NCBI GenBank assembly: GCA_963750735.1
Contig: CAVVRY010000007.1
Span: 456,037-520,036 of the forward strand
DNA from: JANTGF01 sp963750735
GTDB taxonomy: Bacteria > Bacteroidota > Bacteroidia > Bacteroidales > VadinHA17
Reading direction: 5' to 3'
DNA length: 64,000 nucleotides
A program made the position numbers and the translations under genes. Below are positions 1 through 10,428 of this stretch, in pieces. Positions within the stretch are counted from its first letter, which is position 1. Every line of letters starts with the position of its first letter. Under the pieces are notes generated by a model. It was not told the origin of the DNA, made no database searches, and saw only the letters and a program-made list of their open reading frames with translations.

Positions 1-2279
1 AACCTCAATCTGTTATTAAACATCTTAAGATCAAGTCCAAATTCAGTGGAGGTGGCTTTCTCTGGTTTTAGATCAGGAGTTAATAGGGTCCCTGGAACAT
101 TCAACCGGATGGCATTCCCCCATTGACCGGAATTACCATATACTGAATTTAAACTATATGGCGATGTATCGTTTCCAACCTGCGCCCAACCACCTCTCAG
201 TTTCAACATATTCATACTTTCACCCATGTCAAAAATCTCATTAATCATTACACTTAATGAAGCTGATGGATAAAAATAAGATCTGTTTTCAGGAGGTAAA
301 GTACTTGACCAATCATTTCTTGCAGTAAGATCGAGATAAAGGATCCCCTCCAGCTAATATTGGCAAGCGCATAAACAGAATAGATACCTCTCTGTGAAAA
401 ATAGGAGGAATAATTTAAAGATGCTGAACTAATATTTTGAACAGTAAATACATTCGGTACAATTAATCCGGTTCCTGATTTTGAAGAGTTGCTGATGCTA
501 CTGTTTTTGGCATACAGCGCGTTTCCTCCCGCTGAAACTGATAGATTAAAATTATCCCAATCTTTTTTATAAGTCAGAAGCACATCCATATTCCTTTCAA
601 ACCTTGTAATATTTTGAATCCCATAGGCCCCATTGTTTGGTTCTCTGAGAATACCCGGGGGCCATTTTGGTTTCACGAATTTCATCACTTTTGTCCATAG
701 TATATCTGGCCATGATATTAAAGCTGGGAACCACTTCCCAGTCAGCTACTAAATTCCCATAAATCCTGTTCCTGTTAAAACTATTGTTTACCTCATATGC
801 AAGGAAATAAGGATTCTCGTGATTTGAAGAAACTGATCGCACCTCAAGTCCTTCACGACCAGGTACCCAGTAATCACTCAGCTTATTAATATCAATGTTT
901 GCAGGTACCGCATAAGCCCATTGAAGTGGATTTGCTCCCCTGTTACTGGCAGGCCTGTTATTCGACCAGGTATTATTATAGTTTACATTTGTACTAATTG
1001 TTAATTTCCCAAATACTTTTGTTGAAGCTGAAATCGAAAAATTATTCTTAAAAAGATCAGAATTTGGAACAATTCCATTATTTGAGGTATTCGTAAATCC
1101 TAATCGATAGTTAATAACATCAGTGCTATTCGCAACTGAAACGCCATTGGTAGTAGTCCATCCTGTCTGAACAAAATCCCTAACATTGTTTGGATAAGAT
1201 ACAACCTCGGTAGGAATTGGAACTCCATTTGCATCAAGTGGAGCATCCCACTGAACAGCCCAGTATCCACGGTCATTTTCAGGACCGGAACCTGTTCCGT
1301 CACTGGCATTAATATCTGGTAATACTCCGCCACCTACATCGTCAGGTGTAAATGAGAAAAAACCAGAAGCAAACTGAGATTGAACATTTACAAACTTGGA
1401 TGGTATATCAAAAACTGTATTTGAAACAATTGAGACTTTAACGCCATCCTTTCCTTTTGCAGTTTTGGTTGTGATAAGTACTACTCCATTACCGGCTCGT
1501 GTACCATAAAGTGCAGCAGCACTGGGACCTTTTAATATCGAAATGCTTTCGATGTCTTCCGGATTTAAGTCAGAAATGGAATTACCATAATCGACCCTGT
1601 TATCACTACCAAAACCTCCAATATTATTTAAAGAGTTTGACATTGGCACTCCATCAACAACAAATAGCGGCTGGTTGTCAGAATTCAAAGAGGTTGCACC
1701 ACGAATGATCATACTAACTGAGGACCCTGTTCCTCCCGTAGAATTTATTGTAACACCGGATACCTTTCCTGACATAGAGTTTAACACATTCTCCTGCGCA
1801 ACTCTTGTAAGTTCCGTACCATCCACCTTTGCTACTGAATAGCCAAGGGATTTTTCCTCTCGTCTGATACCCAAAGCTGTAACAACAACCTCATCAAGAG
1901 ACTCAATACTCTCAACGAGTTCAATAATTATTTCGCTTCTACCGTTTACGGTTACCTCCTGTGATTCAAATCCCACATAAGAGAAGACCAAAATAGCTTC
2001 ATTACCAGGCACTTCAAGACTATATGCACCGTCAATATCTGTTGTCGTACCTGTTTCCGTACCTTTGATTCTAATGGTCACACCTGGTAGACCAAATCCA
2101 TCAGAAGCGGAAGTAACTTTCCCAGATACTTGCAGTTGCGGTGCCTCATTTAATTGATCAGTCACACCGGAATCCAATCCATAGCTATTCACCCACGATG
2201 TACTTAAGAACACCATGGCAAAAACCAGGACAGGTATAGTGTGGTTTGACAATTTTCTTATTGATATATTTAATTTCAT
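1..2279 (-). CDS. SusC/RagA-family TonB-dependent outer-membrane receptor, partial and frameshifted
   Basis: Outer-membrane TonB-dependent transporter that would import oligosaccharides or similar ligands. The N-terminus has a signal peptide, a carboxypeptidase-regulatory-like beta-sandwich (about residues 48-125), a TonB-box-like DEVVVTALGI and a plug domain with LFVVDGVP and GPSAAALYGTRAGNGV motifs. Two one-base frameshifts break it: near 645-660, where MAPGYS should lead into REPNNGAYGIQ, and near 340-350, after ALANISW, where the family motif LDLTARNDWSSTLP resumes in another frame and runs open to the window edge. The C-terminus lies outside the window. It follows a PKD lipoprotein gene on the same strand; any SusD would be beyond base 1. 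Family assignment is certain; the substrate is unknown. Confidence 0.93.
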
Positions 2280-2346
2280 AATTGTAGGTTATTTTGGTTT
2301 TAGTAAAAAATAATCTATTAAAAATGATTAATTCACTTTTAAATGT

Positions 2347-3291
2347 TTATTGAACAACTTCGAATGTAAGAACCAGTGAATGTGTATTCATAGGAAGATG
2401 ATCTGGTGAAGCTGCCATGAACATAACAATTTGCATTGATTCGTTGGTAATATCATTAAGGATTACTTTTCTCTGGAAATCCATAAATCCTACAAATTCA
2501 GTTCCTGAAAAGTCAAGCGTAGATACACTGCTGTAGGTCAGGACACCGCCAGGCCCATAAACTGAGGGTACATCAAAATCCTCTTCAGCAACATATGTGA
2601 AAGTAGCTCCTGCTTCCGGAGCATATAGACCAGTACACAGTCCAAAATCTTGTCCTCCAGCGTTTACGATACCAGCCCCACCAGTCGTAACAAATTGGTA
2701 AACCAGTCCTGAAAAAGCTGCATTATCTTCCTTCACATCATGACCATAACTTCCATCGTAATGGAATGTATATGTATCATTATAGACTTCTCCCATACCG
2801 AGGTATAAATCGAATGCCCCTTGAGGTAAGGTTTCCGGAGCTCCATCGGCAATGGAAAAGCCAGCATCAGCATTGGCCAATCTGTCCGTTGCTGGGTGAT
2901 TTGCTGTTAATTTCCATGTTTTACCATTTGTTTCTGAAGGTCCACCTGTAAGCAATACATAAGGCGTAAGTGCGACTGCGATCTTAATTTCACTTGATAC
3001 AGTACTACCATCGCTACCAGTAGCTGTTAATGAAATATCGTAATAGCCACCACCAGCATAAACATGTACTGGATTTTGCTCGGTACTGGTTTCACCATCA
3101 CCAAAATCCCACAACCAGCTAACAGCACTGTGAGTTAGGGCTGTAAATGCAACCTGCTCATCAGCAATGCTATGAAATATATCAGCTGACAAAGGGAATG
3201 TTTTTCGGATTTCTTCCTTAGCACACGATGATACAATTAACATCGATGAAACAAAGACGAAAAAACCGACTACATTTCGAATTTTCATCAT
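2347..3291 (-). CDS. PKD-domain lipoprotein upstream of SusC
   Basis: A 314-residue lipoprotein with a type II signal peptide (lipobox VSSC, Cys about residue 24) followed by one PKD domain (about residues 35-110) carrying the signature WDFGDG. The remaining 200 residues begin with GKTWKL, a motif I associate with lipoproteins beside SusC/D genes in Bacteroidota, and probably form a beta-rich carbohydrate- or protein-binding module. It is 67 bases upstream of the SusC gene on the same strand, so co-transcription is likely. It probably sits on the cell surface as an accessory binding protein; there is no enzyme motif. Two tandem ATGs are possible starts. Confidence 0.8.
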   Translation of the reverse strand: MMKIRNVVGFFVFVSSMLIVSSCAKEEIRKTFPLSADIFHSIADEQVAFTALTHSAVSWLWDFGDGETSTEQNPVHVYAGGGYYDISLTATGSDGSTVSSEIKIAVALTPYVLLTGGPSETNGKTWKLTANHPATDRLANADAGFSIADGAPETLPQGAFDLYLGMGEVYNDTYTFHYDGSYGHDVKEDNAAFSGLVYQFVTTGGAGIVNAGGQDFGLCTGLYAPEAGATFTYVAEEDFDVPSVYGPGGVLTYSSVSTLDFSGTEFVGFMDFQRKVILNDITNESMQIVMFMAASPDHLPMNTHSLVLTFEVVQ

Positions 3292-3685
3292 AATATAAAT
3301 ATTAGGTTAATAATAGAGTTAATGATATATAATAATACTAATTTGCTTACAATAGTATGTTTTAAATATAGGATGTTTTTTTATTGTTAAATCAGGTTAA
3401 TTGAGATTCTTTTATAAAATTAGTAAAATAATTAGACAATCTTATAAAAACCAATCTAGTTTCCCTTATTAATTCTTAACATGAGTATATAGAATTTTAA
3501 CCCTATTCCGTTTTCATTAAAATTCTTTAAAAAAAAAGGTTAATATTTTATCAAATAATAACGATTATTAACCAATAAATTCCTCTAGTTTTACTACTTT
3601 TGCAAATTACTATGTTAAATCAAATTATTCACATTATCAATCATTTAAAGATGATTCTCTTTGCTTAAATTTAAATATTATAAAA
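3292..3685. other. Divergent intergenic region between SusC and catabolic operons
   Basis: About 394 bases of very AT-rich DNA with no convincing gene on either strand. It must hold the promoters of the PKD/SusC pair (leftward) and the ten-gene operon (rightward). A TAnnTTTG-type element for the rightward operon lies at 3595-3602. Leftward I see only a weak TATATTTA-like match. I found no clear operator palindrome and no RNA gene. Confidence 0.6.
3595..3602 (+). promoter_or_regulatory. Candidate -7 element of the catabolic operon
   Basis: TACTTTTG matches the Bacteroidota -7 consensus TAnnTTTG and lies 83 bases before the ATG of the first ceramidase-like gene. No good TTTG -33 box is found 19-21 bases upstream, so this promoter may need an activator. 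Inferred from sequence only. Confidence 0.4.
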
Positions 3686-4948
3686 ATGAAGCGACTTCTA
3701 TATTTGGCTGTTTTAATAATCTTTGCAACTTCTCTTTCAGCACAAACCTTTAGATCGGGTGCTGCCTACCGGATAATTACTCCTAACCCACTTTTACCTG
3801 TTTCAGGTGGCGTTGGAACACCAAAAGCTGTAACACAGAAAAAAGGTGACCTATATGCTCGTGCCTTGGTTATGGAAAAAGGAGAGACCAGGGTGGCCGT
3901 TGTAAACATCGACAATCTTGGCTGGCCGGCTGTTCTTGGAGATAAATCAAGAAAACTTATTAAAGGAATTCCCCCGGAAAACATTTTGATTGGGGTATCC
4001 CATACACATAGTGCACCTGATGCGTACGCATTTCCGGATGAAAAAGGCCAGAATGGCGCCGATATGGAATATTTGGATTGGTGTGTTAAGCAAATAGCTG
4101 ATGCGGTTAATGAAGCAGTTGATAATCTTGAGAATGCATCACTTAAAATTGCAGTGGATGAAGCCAAGGGAAAAATTGCATACAATTATTATGCACCTAA
4201 ACTATACGATCCCCGTTGTGGTGTAATTCAGACTATTTCCTCTACCGGGAAGGTCATAGCCACACTTGTAAATTATGCCACACACCCTGAAATAATTGGT
4301 TCTGACCGTGGCATTCTAACACCTGATTTGTGTGGACCATTATACAGCAGAATTGAAGAAAAAGTAGGTGGTGTTGCCTTGTTTATGAATAGTGCACAGG
4401 GAGGAATGGTAACTGCTGACAACCGACTTGAAAATGGAGAAGAAGCCAGCGATTGGGCAGAATGTGTTAGAAATGGTGAGCTGCTTGCTGATGAAGCATT
4501 GCGAATTATCAGCACTGCTGAAACTCAAAAGAATCCTGATCTTTTCTGTGTCTCTGAGGAAGTTGAATTTCCCGTTGATTCTGAATTGATGCTTTACATT
4601 TTAAATAATTCTGGATTAGAATTTAAAACTTCAAAAGATAATACAATCAGAACAAAAATAAATCTATTAAATATTGGTACTGCCCAGGTATTAACAATAC
4701 CGGGGGAGGCATTACCAAATATAGGCTTTTATCTAAAACGTAAAATGCCGACAAAACACCCGTTTCTATTTGGCCTCACTAATGATGCCATGGGTTATAT
4801 ACTCACAAAAGAAGATTTCAATAGTTTCGAAAGGTATAATTACATAAGCAGAACCAGTCTCGGAGAAAAAACCGGCGAAATATATGTTAATGCTTCACTC
4901 GATTTAATCAATAAGAGCCCAAAACCAGCTCAAAATATAAACAAGTAA
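3686..4948 (+). CDS. Neutral ceramidase-family secreted protein, short paralogue 1
   Basis: A 420-residue exported protein with a Sec signal peptide cut near SLSAQ. It matches the N-terminal catalytic domain of neutral/alkaline non-lysosomal ceramidases: a ligand-like HTH (His106, His108) in VSHTHSAPDAY and a further His200 in NYATHPEI. At the position where true ceramidases have the nucleophilic serine (a GDxSPN-like loop) this protein reads NSAQGGMVT, so the canonical Ser/Asp are absent. It is also much shorter than ceramidases (usually over 600 residues), lacking the C-terminal domain. First gene of the plus-strand operon. The name reflects the fold; the real reaction may be hydrolysis of another amide or ester, perhaps on a glycoconjugate. 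Confidence 0.8.
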   Translation: MKRLLYLAVLIIFATSLSAQTFRSGAAYRIITPNPLLPVSGGVGTPKAVTQKKGDLYARALVMEKGETRVAVVNIDNLGWPAVLGDKSRKLIKGIPPENILIGVSHTHSAPDAYAFPDEKGQNGADMEYLDWCVKQIADAVNEAVDNLENASLKIAVDEAKGKIAYNYYAPKLYDPRCGVIQTISSTGKVIATLVNYATHPEIIGSDRGILTPDLCGPLYSRIEEKVGGVALFMNSAQGGMVTADNRLENGEEASDWAECVRNGELLADEALRIISTAETQKNPDLFCVSEEVEFPVDSELMLYILNNSGLEFKTSKDNTIRTKINLLNIGTAQVLTIPGEALPNIGFYLKRKMPTKHPFLFGLTNDAMGYILTKEDFNSFERYNYISRTSLGEKTGEIYVNASLDLINKSPKPAQNINK

Positions 4949-4973
4949 TCAAAACATAAAATAACACAATCAA

Positions 4974-6347
4974 ATGAAAACTAAAGTTTTATTAATTGCT
5001 TCTCTAATCTCTTTTTCCTTTTTATTTACTTTTTGTACAACACAGGAGAAAAAAGCGGAGGAACCAAAACCTGTTACTCCTAAAACAGCTTTACAGAGCT
5101 ATTTAAATAATGGAGATGATTCTTTTGCATGGGAACTAAAAGATGAATATGAAATTGAAGGAGTTAAAATTTATGAAATCTTGCTTACCTCACAACAATG
5201 GAGAGAACACGTTTGGAAGCATCAACTTACACTCGCTGTACCAGCTAAAAATTCTTATGATGGAGCTTTGCTGTTCGTAACCGGAGGAAGTATAAAAGAC
5301 GGGATGCCAAAATGGAGTGATAAGAATGATAAAAGGATGCTCAGTTTTGCTCAAATGGCTTATAAAAATCAAGCAATTGTTTCTATTTTAAGGCAAACAC
5401 CAAATCAACCATTGTATGATGATCTGGTTGAAGATGAGCTGATTTCATTCACATTGCATAATTTTAAAAATGACGGAGATTATACCTGGCCCCTTTTATT
5501 CCCTATGGTAAAAAGTGCAGTTCGTGCAATGGATGCTGTTCAGGCATTTTCAGAGGAGAACCTTAATCATAAAATAAATAATTTTACTGTTACAGGTGCT
5601 TCAAAAAGAGGTTGGACAACCTGGTTGACCGGGGCCAACGACCCAAGGGTTAAATCAATTGGTCCTATGGTAATTGATGTACTTAACATGCCGGTAAGTC
5701 TGGATTATCAAATTCAGGTTTGGAATGAATATAGCATACAGATTGAGGATTATGTGAAACTTGAGATCCCACAGCAAGTGCATACTGAGAGTGGTGATGC
5801 TATTTCCGCAATGGTAGATCCATATTCATACAGGAAATCATTGACTATGCCAAAAATGATTTTTATCGGAACAAATGATGAGTATTGGCCTGTGGATGCA
5901 ATTAAAAATTATCTGGATAGTATTCCAGGAGAGAATTATATTCATTATGTACCCAATGCCGGTCATGATCTTGGAGGTGGAGAGCAGGCAATAAAAGCAT
6001 TAAGTGCATTTTGGGGCCAGACTTTAACCAATAGCCAGTATCCAACCTGCAAATGGGATGCAGTTAAAGAAGATAATAAAGTCTCAATTAATGTAGCTGG
6101 GTCAGAAGGAAAAGTTGTAGCTGCCTATCTCTGGATGGCGGATTCAGAAGACAGGGATTTTCGTGATGAAGAGTGGAAATCTGCTGATCTTAAAGTAAAT
6201 GGTGAAGCCAATTTTACCCGAAAAATTGGTTTACCAAAAAGTGGTTTCAGGGCCTTTTATGTTGACCTGAAATATGAAGATCCCAATGGTGGAGATTATA
6301 CAATTAGTACCAGAATGTTTGTTTTGAACCAGGAAGATATTTTATAA
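4974..6347 (+). CDS. PhoPQ-activated pathogenicity-related family lipoprotein
   Basis: A 457-residue lipoprotein (lipobox FTFC) of the PhoPQ-related (PqaA-like) family, an alpha/beta-hydrolase fold. The nucleophile elbow is probably VTGASKRGWTTW (GxSxxG), with an acid in GTNDEYWP and a His in NAGHDLGGG, which gives a plausible Ser-Asp-His triad. The last 90 residues form a beta-sandwich-like extension. It starts 25 bases after the ceramidase-like gene, so it is almost certainly co-transcribed. The substrate is not known. In Bacteroidota and Planctomycetota this family often sits among glycan-degradation genes, which fits an esterase or amidase role in the periplasm or on the surface. Confidence 0.85.
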   Translation: MKTKVLLIASLISFSFLFTFCTTQEKKAEEPKPVTPKTALQSYLNNGDDSFAWELKDEYEIEGVKIYEILLTSQQWREHVWKHQLTLAVPAKNSYDGALLFVTGGSIKDGMPKWSDKNDKRMLSFAQMAYKNQAIVSILRQTPNQPLYDDLVEDELISFTLHNFKNDGDYTWPLLFPMVKSAVRAMDAVQAFSEENLNHKINNFTVTGASKRGWTTWLTGANDPRVKSIGPMVIDVLNMPVSLDYQIQVWNEYSIQIEDYVKLEIPQQVHTESGDAISAMVDPYSYRKSLTMPKMIFIGTNDEYWPVDAIKNYLDSIPGENYIHYVPNAGHDLGGGEQAIKALSAFWGQTLTNSQYPTCKWDAVKEDNKVSINVAGSEGKVVAAYLWMADSEDRDFRDEEWKSADLKVNGEANFTRKIGLPKSGFRAFYVDLKYEDPNGGDYTISTRMFVLNQEDIL

Positions 6348-6384
6348 TCACTGAATCTTTTTGTTTTTTAAGAATCAAGTCAGT

Positions 6385-7269
6385 ATGACCAGATCTGCTT
6401 TATTTATTACCCTAGCCATTGTAATGCTGGCTAGCTCATGCAGTGGCAAAAAGGAACTTCCTATTGCAGCTTATTATGATTACGATTCTAAATTACCGCT
6501 TCTTGACACTATACTTTCTGAGGCTGATTCAGGAAATTATTCCTTAATCAAGGCTTCTTTTAACAGTGTTCATGACAAAACTGTTTCTGGATTATTGAGT
6601 ATCCCCAAGAATGCCAAAGAGCCTGTTCCTGTTATATTATTGCTACATGGAGTAGGTGACAGAAAAACTGTCGATTATATGGAGGCAGGGATTCCTTTTC
6701 TTACTGAAGCCGGTTATGCTGTATTTCGTATAGATGTAGCCAATCATGGTGAAAGGAAAACTCAAGACTATGAAGTGGATTTTACGGGCGATTACAAGTA
6801 CTGGACACGGGATATTCTAACCCAAACCGTATTCGATCTCAGGAGATCTATTGATTTCCTTTCCACCCGGGACGAAATTGATACTGAAAGAATTGGTTTT
6901 CTAGGTATAAGTCTTGGAGGATTTATAGGAACTGTTTTCTGTGGTGTGGATAAACGTGTAAAAGTTCCAGCTCTGGCTTTGGCAGGCGGTGGATTAAATA
7001 TCATGTTTGGTGTGGACGCTTTTAATGCCGAAACATCCAACTATATGAGCATTATTGATCCTATTAACTTTGTTCAAGATATTTCTCCAAGGCCTCTATT
7101 GATGATTAACGCAGAGAACGACGAGATAGTGCCACCAATAACCAGCAAATTATTGTTCAAAAAAGCAGAAGAGCCTAAAAAAATTATCTGGTATCCATCA
7201 AAACACAGAAATATTCCAGTGGATAAGACCTATGGTGATGCCATTCAATGGTTTAATGAACATCTTTAA
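6385..7269 (+). CDS. Alpha/beta hydrolase lipoprotein (dienelactone hydrolase-like)
   Basis: A serine hydrolase with the nucleophile elbow GISLGG (about residue 180 in GFLGISLGGFIG), an acid in NAENDEIVPP and a His near SKHRNIP. I place the start at the ATG at 6385 rather than the in-frame TTG at 6361, because it yields a clean lipoprotein signal ending in lipobox SSC. An oxyanion-type LLHGVGD motif is present. Its stop overlaps the next start by one base (TAATG), indicating translational coupling. Likely a periplasmic or surface esterase of the catabolic operon, perhaps removing acyl groups. The exact substrate cannot be told. Confidence 0.8.
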   Translation: MTRSALFITLAIVMLASSCSGKKELPIAAYYDYDSKLPLLDTILSEADSGNYSLIKASFNSVHDKTVSGLLSIPKNAKEPVPVILLLHGVGDRKTVDYMEAGIPFLTEAGYAVFRIDVANHGERKTQDYEVDFTGDYKYWTRDILTQTVFDLRRSIDFLSTRDEIDTERIGFLGISLGGFIGTVFCGVDKRVKVPALALAGGGLNIMFGVDAFNAETSNYMSIIDPINFVQDISPRPLLMINAENDEIVPPITSKLLFKKAEEPKKIIWYPSKHRNIPVDKTYGDAIQWFNEHL

Positions 7270-8591
7270 TGACTTTAAAATCAAAAATAATACGAGTAAC
7301 TTCCAAGGGATTGCTTGGACTTCTTATCCTTCTGGTTATATTATTCCTGGTTATAACAGGTTCTTCCTGGATAAGGCACTGGATTACCTATCCCAGAATG
7401 GAAAAACAAAGGGCTGAAATATGGTCTAAATATCAGAAGCCGGAAAAGTACATTCAGCTTGAGGAATATAAAGGCATACTTCATGCACATACATTTTGGT
7501 CACATGACAGCCGGGGATCAATAAAGGAGATACTACCTGCTGCAAAAAAAGCCAATCTCGATTTTTTATTTTTTTCAGATCATGCTCATGGAAAACTCGA
7601 TACATTTCCAAGAAGCTATCATGGCATTTATGACGGAATTATTTTTGAAGCCGGGACTGAAAGTAGTGATGGCTTAATGGTTTGCCCTATGGATAGCGTG
7701 ATTCTAGACTGGAACGAAGGACAGGACTCAATTATAAAACAAGTAGTTGAATCGGGAGGATTGGCTCTTTATGTGCATACTGAAAAGCCTCACGATTGGG
7801 ATAATCCCGATTATCAGGCTATGGAAATATATAACATTCACACGGATATGTTGGATGGTGAAAAATTGGTACCATTAATTATCAATTTTGCAGTTAACGG
7901 AAAGAAATACAGACATTGGTCTTTCAGAGAACTTTACGATGAACAAACTGAAATTATGGCCAATTGGGACCGTCTAAACAAAAAGAGAAAGATCGTTGGG
8001 ATGGCTGCCGTTGATGCTCACAACAACCAGAATATTCGTGCCAGGTATCTGGATAATGGTCAGGTAGAATGGGTCGGCTCAAATGCTGAGACTTTAGTCA
8101 TCAAAGATCCGGGCCTGAAGGAAAAAATATTATTGGGAAAACCTGATTCAGCAGGATGGGCATTTAATTTCGATATTGATACCTATTATGGATCATTCAA
8201 TTATGTTAATACACATATATTCAGCGATACACTTAGTAATTTTGCCTTAAAAGATCATCTCGTGGAAGGTCATGCATTTATAGCATTTGAGAATCTTGCA
8301 GATGCCTCAGGCTTTCAATTTTTCTCAACAGATAAGGACAATGAAGTGAATGGTATTCTAGGTGATTCGGTATTAAATTCAAGCATTTCAAAATTACAGG
8401 CAACCTCCCCCTACCCTGTTCAATATACTCTTCTGAGGGATGGACAAATAATTGATTCTTTGGACAATGTATATTCCTATGAATATAATTTCGATTCTAC
8501 ACCGGGTAATTACCGCATTGTAGCAAGCCTGAATTTTAACAATAAATGGACATCCTGGGTTATAACAAATCCAATATATGTTTTTGAATGA
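7269..8591 (+). CDS. Membrane-anchored PHP-domain metal-dependent phosphoesterase-like protein
   Basis: 440 residues: one N-terminal transmembrane anchor (about residues 14-36), then a PHP-type domain with the metal-ligand motif HAHTFWSHDS, a second motif FFSDHAHG and further ligand-like His/Asp residues in YVHTEKPHDW and AAVDAHNN. The C-terminal 130 residues look like a beta-sandwich. PHP proteins are trinuclear-metal phosphoesterases or related hydrolases; being exported, this one probably acts on a sugar or lipid phosphate or diester outside the cytoplasm. It starts within the stop codon of the hydrolase before it. Fold fairly sure, substrate unknown. Confidence 0.75.
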   Translation: MTLKSKIIRVTSKGLLGLLILLVILFLVITGSSWIRHWITYPRMEKQRAEIWSKYQKPEKYIQLEEYKGILHAHTFWSHDSRGSIKEILPAAKKANLDFLFFSDHAHGKLDTFPRSYHGIYDGIIFEAGTESSDGLMVCPMDSVILDWNEGQDSIIKQVVESGGLALYVHTEKPHDWDNPDYQAMEIYNIHTDMLDGEKLVPLIINFAVNGKKYRHWSFRELYDEQTEIMANWDRLNKKRKIVGMAAVDAHNNQNIRARYLDNGQVEWVGSNAETLVIKDPGLKEKILLGKPDSAGWAFNFDIDTYYGSFNYVNTHIFSDTLSNFALKDHLVEGHAFIAFENLADASGFQFFSTDKDNEVNGILGDSVLNSSISKLQATSPYPVQYTLLRDGQIIDSLDNVYSYEYNFDSTPGNYRIVASLNFNNKWTSWVITNPIYVFE

Positions 8592-8622
8592 TAAAATTAG
8601 TATAATTTTTATTCACCCATAA

Positions 8623-10404
8623 ATGTTACGTATAAAGAATTCTAGCTGGATAATAAAATTCCTGGTAATTCCTGTCGGCATCCTACTTTTAATATTCTAT
8701 TTTTACCTTGCTTTACCTTTATGGGGAGTGCCTTTTAATGCTCAGCGGCATGGGAACCCTCCCTTAACTCCAGCCTGGGCTTTGGAGTGTTGGCTCTGGG
8801 AAGATGACATAAATACAGCTGAGTATGTTGATGAACTATTAAAAGGATATGCAGAACATGATATTCCGGTAAGGACAATCTTACTTGATAGTCCATGGAG
8901 TTTACGCTACAATGACTTCGAAGTGGATGAAGATCTATATCCTGAGCCAGAGGAATGGTTCAAAAAACTGCAGGATGATGGCTATAGAGTGGTCCTATGG
9001 ATGACCCCAAATGTTAATAGTTTTAGTAAAGACACGAAAATCCGGGAATCAGATGATTGGTATAATACAGCTGTTGATAATGGATATCTTACCGGAAAAG
9101 GCACACAGGTAAAATGGTGGAAAGGAAAAGGCGGATATATAGATTATTCGAATCCTGATGCAGTAAAATGGTGGCAAGGCTTGCAAAGCAAAGTATATGA
9201 ATACGGAATTGATGGGTGGAAACTTGACGGATCTGCTACCACCTTTACCAGTAAAATAGGGCCAATTCCACTTTTCTTCCAATCAACAAACCAGGGTCTG
9301 ATGACAACCAGGTCCTATATGGATCATTATTACCGCAATGAATTTCAACATGGGCAGGAACAAAATCCTGATTTTATAACTCTGGCTCGTGCCATGGACA
9401 GGAGGTTTCACCCTGAGGGATTTGCCCCGATAGATGCTGCTCCAGTTACCTGGGTGGGCGATCAGGAACATCATTGGACAACAACTGAAAATTCTGACGG
9501 AAAGGAAGAAGAAAAAAAGGACATTGCCCTAAAAGGAATCCAGGGGTTTGAATCAGCAATTCAAAGTATTTTAAGAAGTGCGGAAAAAGGATACAATGTT
9601 ATTGGTTCCGATGTAGCAGGCTTTTCAGGACGTACCATTCCTCCCAGACTTTATATCAGGTGGGCACAGTTTTCAACTTTTTGTGGTTTGTTCTTAAATG
9701 GTGGCCATGGAGACAGGGCCTTATGGAATAGGACCACCGAAGAACTGGAAATAATAAGAGAATTCTCATGGCTTCACACTGAGCTGGTTCCATATATGTA
9801 TACGTATGTGGTTGAGGGACATAAGGGTGGTAAACTATTACAACAGCCAGTAAAAGGGAAATATCATTATATGTTTGGCGATTATTTGTTGATTGCTCCA
9901 ATTTACAAAGACGATTTAAAAAACACTGTTGCATTGCCAGAGGGAAACTGGAGATACTGGTTTGATGATGAACAAATTATAGAGGGGCCTGTTAGCTTTG
10001 AAAATGAATTTGCCCTTGATCAATATCCGGTTTACATCAAAGAAGGAGCAATTATTCCTATGCAGATTGAAAGGGACTATACAAAGATTGGGGACAAAAG
10101 CTATAAAGGGTATCTAACTTTGCGAATTTATCCTGAGGGAAAAAGCAAGTTCAACATTCATCAAACAGATGGAAATGAAAATGGATTTGTAGAATCAGTT
10201 GAATCAGATAATGCAATAGAAATTAGTATAGAAAATATTAGGAAAAAGCATATATTACAGGTTCATTTACAGTCGAAGCCAAAAAAAGTAGAACTTGATG
10301 ACAGAATGCTTTCAGATACTCTCTATGCATTTGATAGCATTAAAAATAAATTGATAATTAAATCAAACACTACAAATTCCGGGAAATATATCATTACCAA
10401 ATAA
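8623..10404 (+). CDS. Glycoside hydrolase family 31 alpha-glycosidase, membrane-anchored
   Basis: 593-residue GH31 enzyme that would release alpha-linked glucose, xylose or a related sugar from the non-reducing end. The likely nucleophile is Asp202 in DGWKLDG and the likely acid/base is Asp330 in IGSDVAGF; the substrate-site motif ILLDSPW and the later RALWNR fit GH31. A single N-terminal hydrophobic segment (about residues 10-32) without a clear cleavage site suggests a membrane anchor. Residues after about 480 form the usual C-terminal beta domains. It lacks the long N-terminal beta-sandwich of many GH31 enzymes, so it belongs to a short subtype. Part of the operon, 31 bases after the PHP gene. 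Confidence 0.88.
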   Translation: MLRIKNSSWIIKFLVIPVGILLLIFYFYLALPLWGVPFNAQRHGNPPLTPAWALECWLWEDDINTAEYVDELLKGYAEHDIPVRTILLDSPWSLRYNDFEVDEDLYPEPEEWFKKLQDDGYRVVLWMTPNVNSFSKDTKIRESDDWYNTAVDNGYLTGKGTQVKWWKGKGGYIDYSNPDAVKWWQGLQSKVYEYGIDGWKLDGSATTFTSKIGPIPLFFQSTNQGLMTTRSYMDHYYRNEFQHGQEQNPDFITLARAMDRRFHPEGFAPIDAAPVTWVGDQEHHWTTTENSDGKEEEKKDIALKGIQGFESAIQSILRSAEKGYNVIGSDVAGFSGRTIPPRLYIRWAQFSTFCGLFLNGGHGDRALWNRTTEELEIIREFSWLHTELVPYMYTYVVEGHKGGKLLQQPVKGKYHYMFGDYLLIAPIYKDDLKNTVALPEGNWRYWFDDEQIIEGPVSFENEFALDQYPVYIKEGAIIPMQIERDYTKIGDKSYKGYLTLRIYPEGKSKFNIHQTDGNENGFVESVESDNAIEISIENIRKKHILQVHLQSKPKKVELDDRMLSDTLYAFDSIKNKLIIKSNTTNSGKYIITK

Positions 10405-10428
10405 ACTACTTAATAAAAATTATACGAA

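Noticed and set aside
3766..4515. Open frames on the minus strand within the first ceramidase-like gene
   Set aside because: Shadows of the plus-strand gene; no signal peptides, motifs or ribosome sites.
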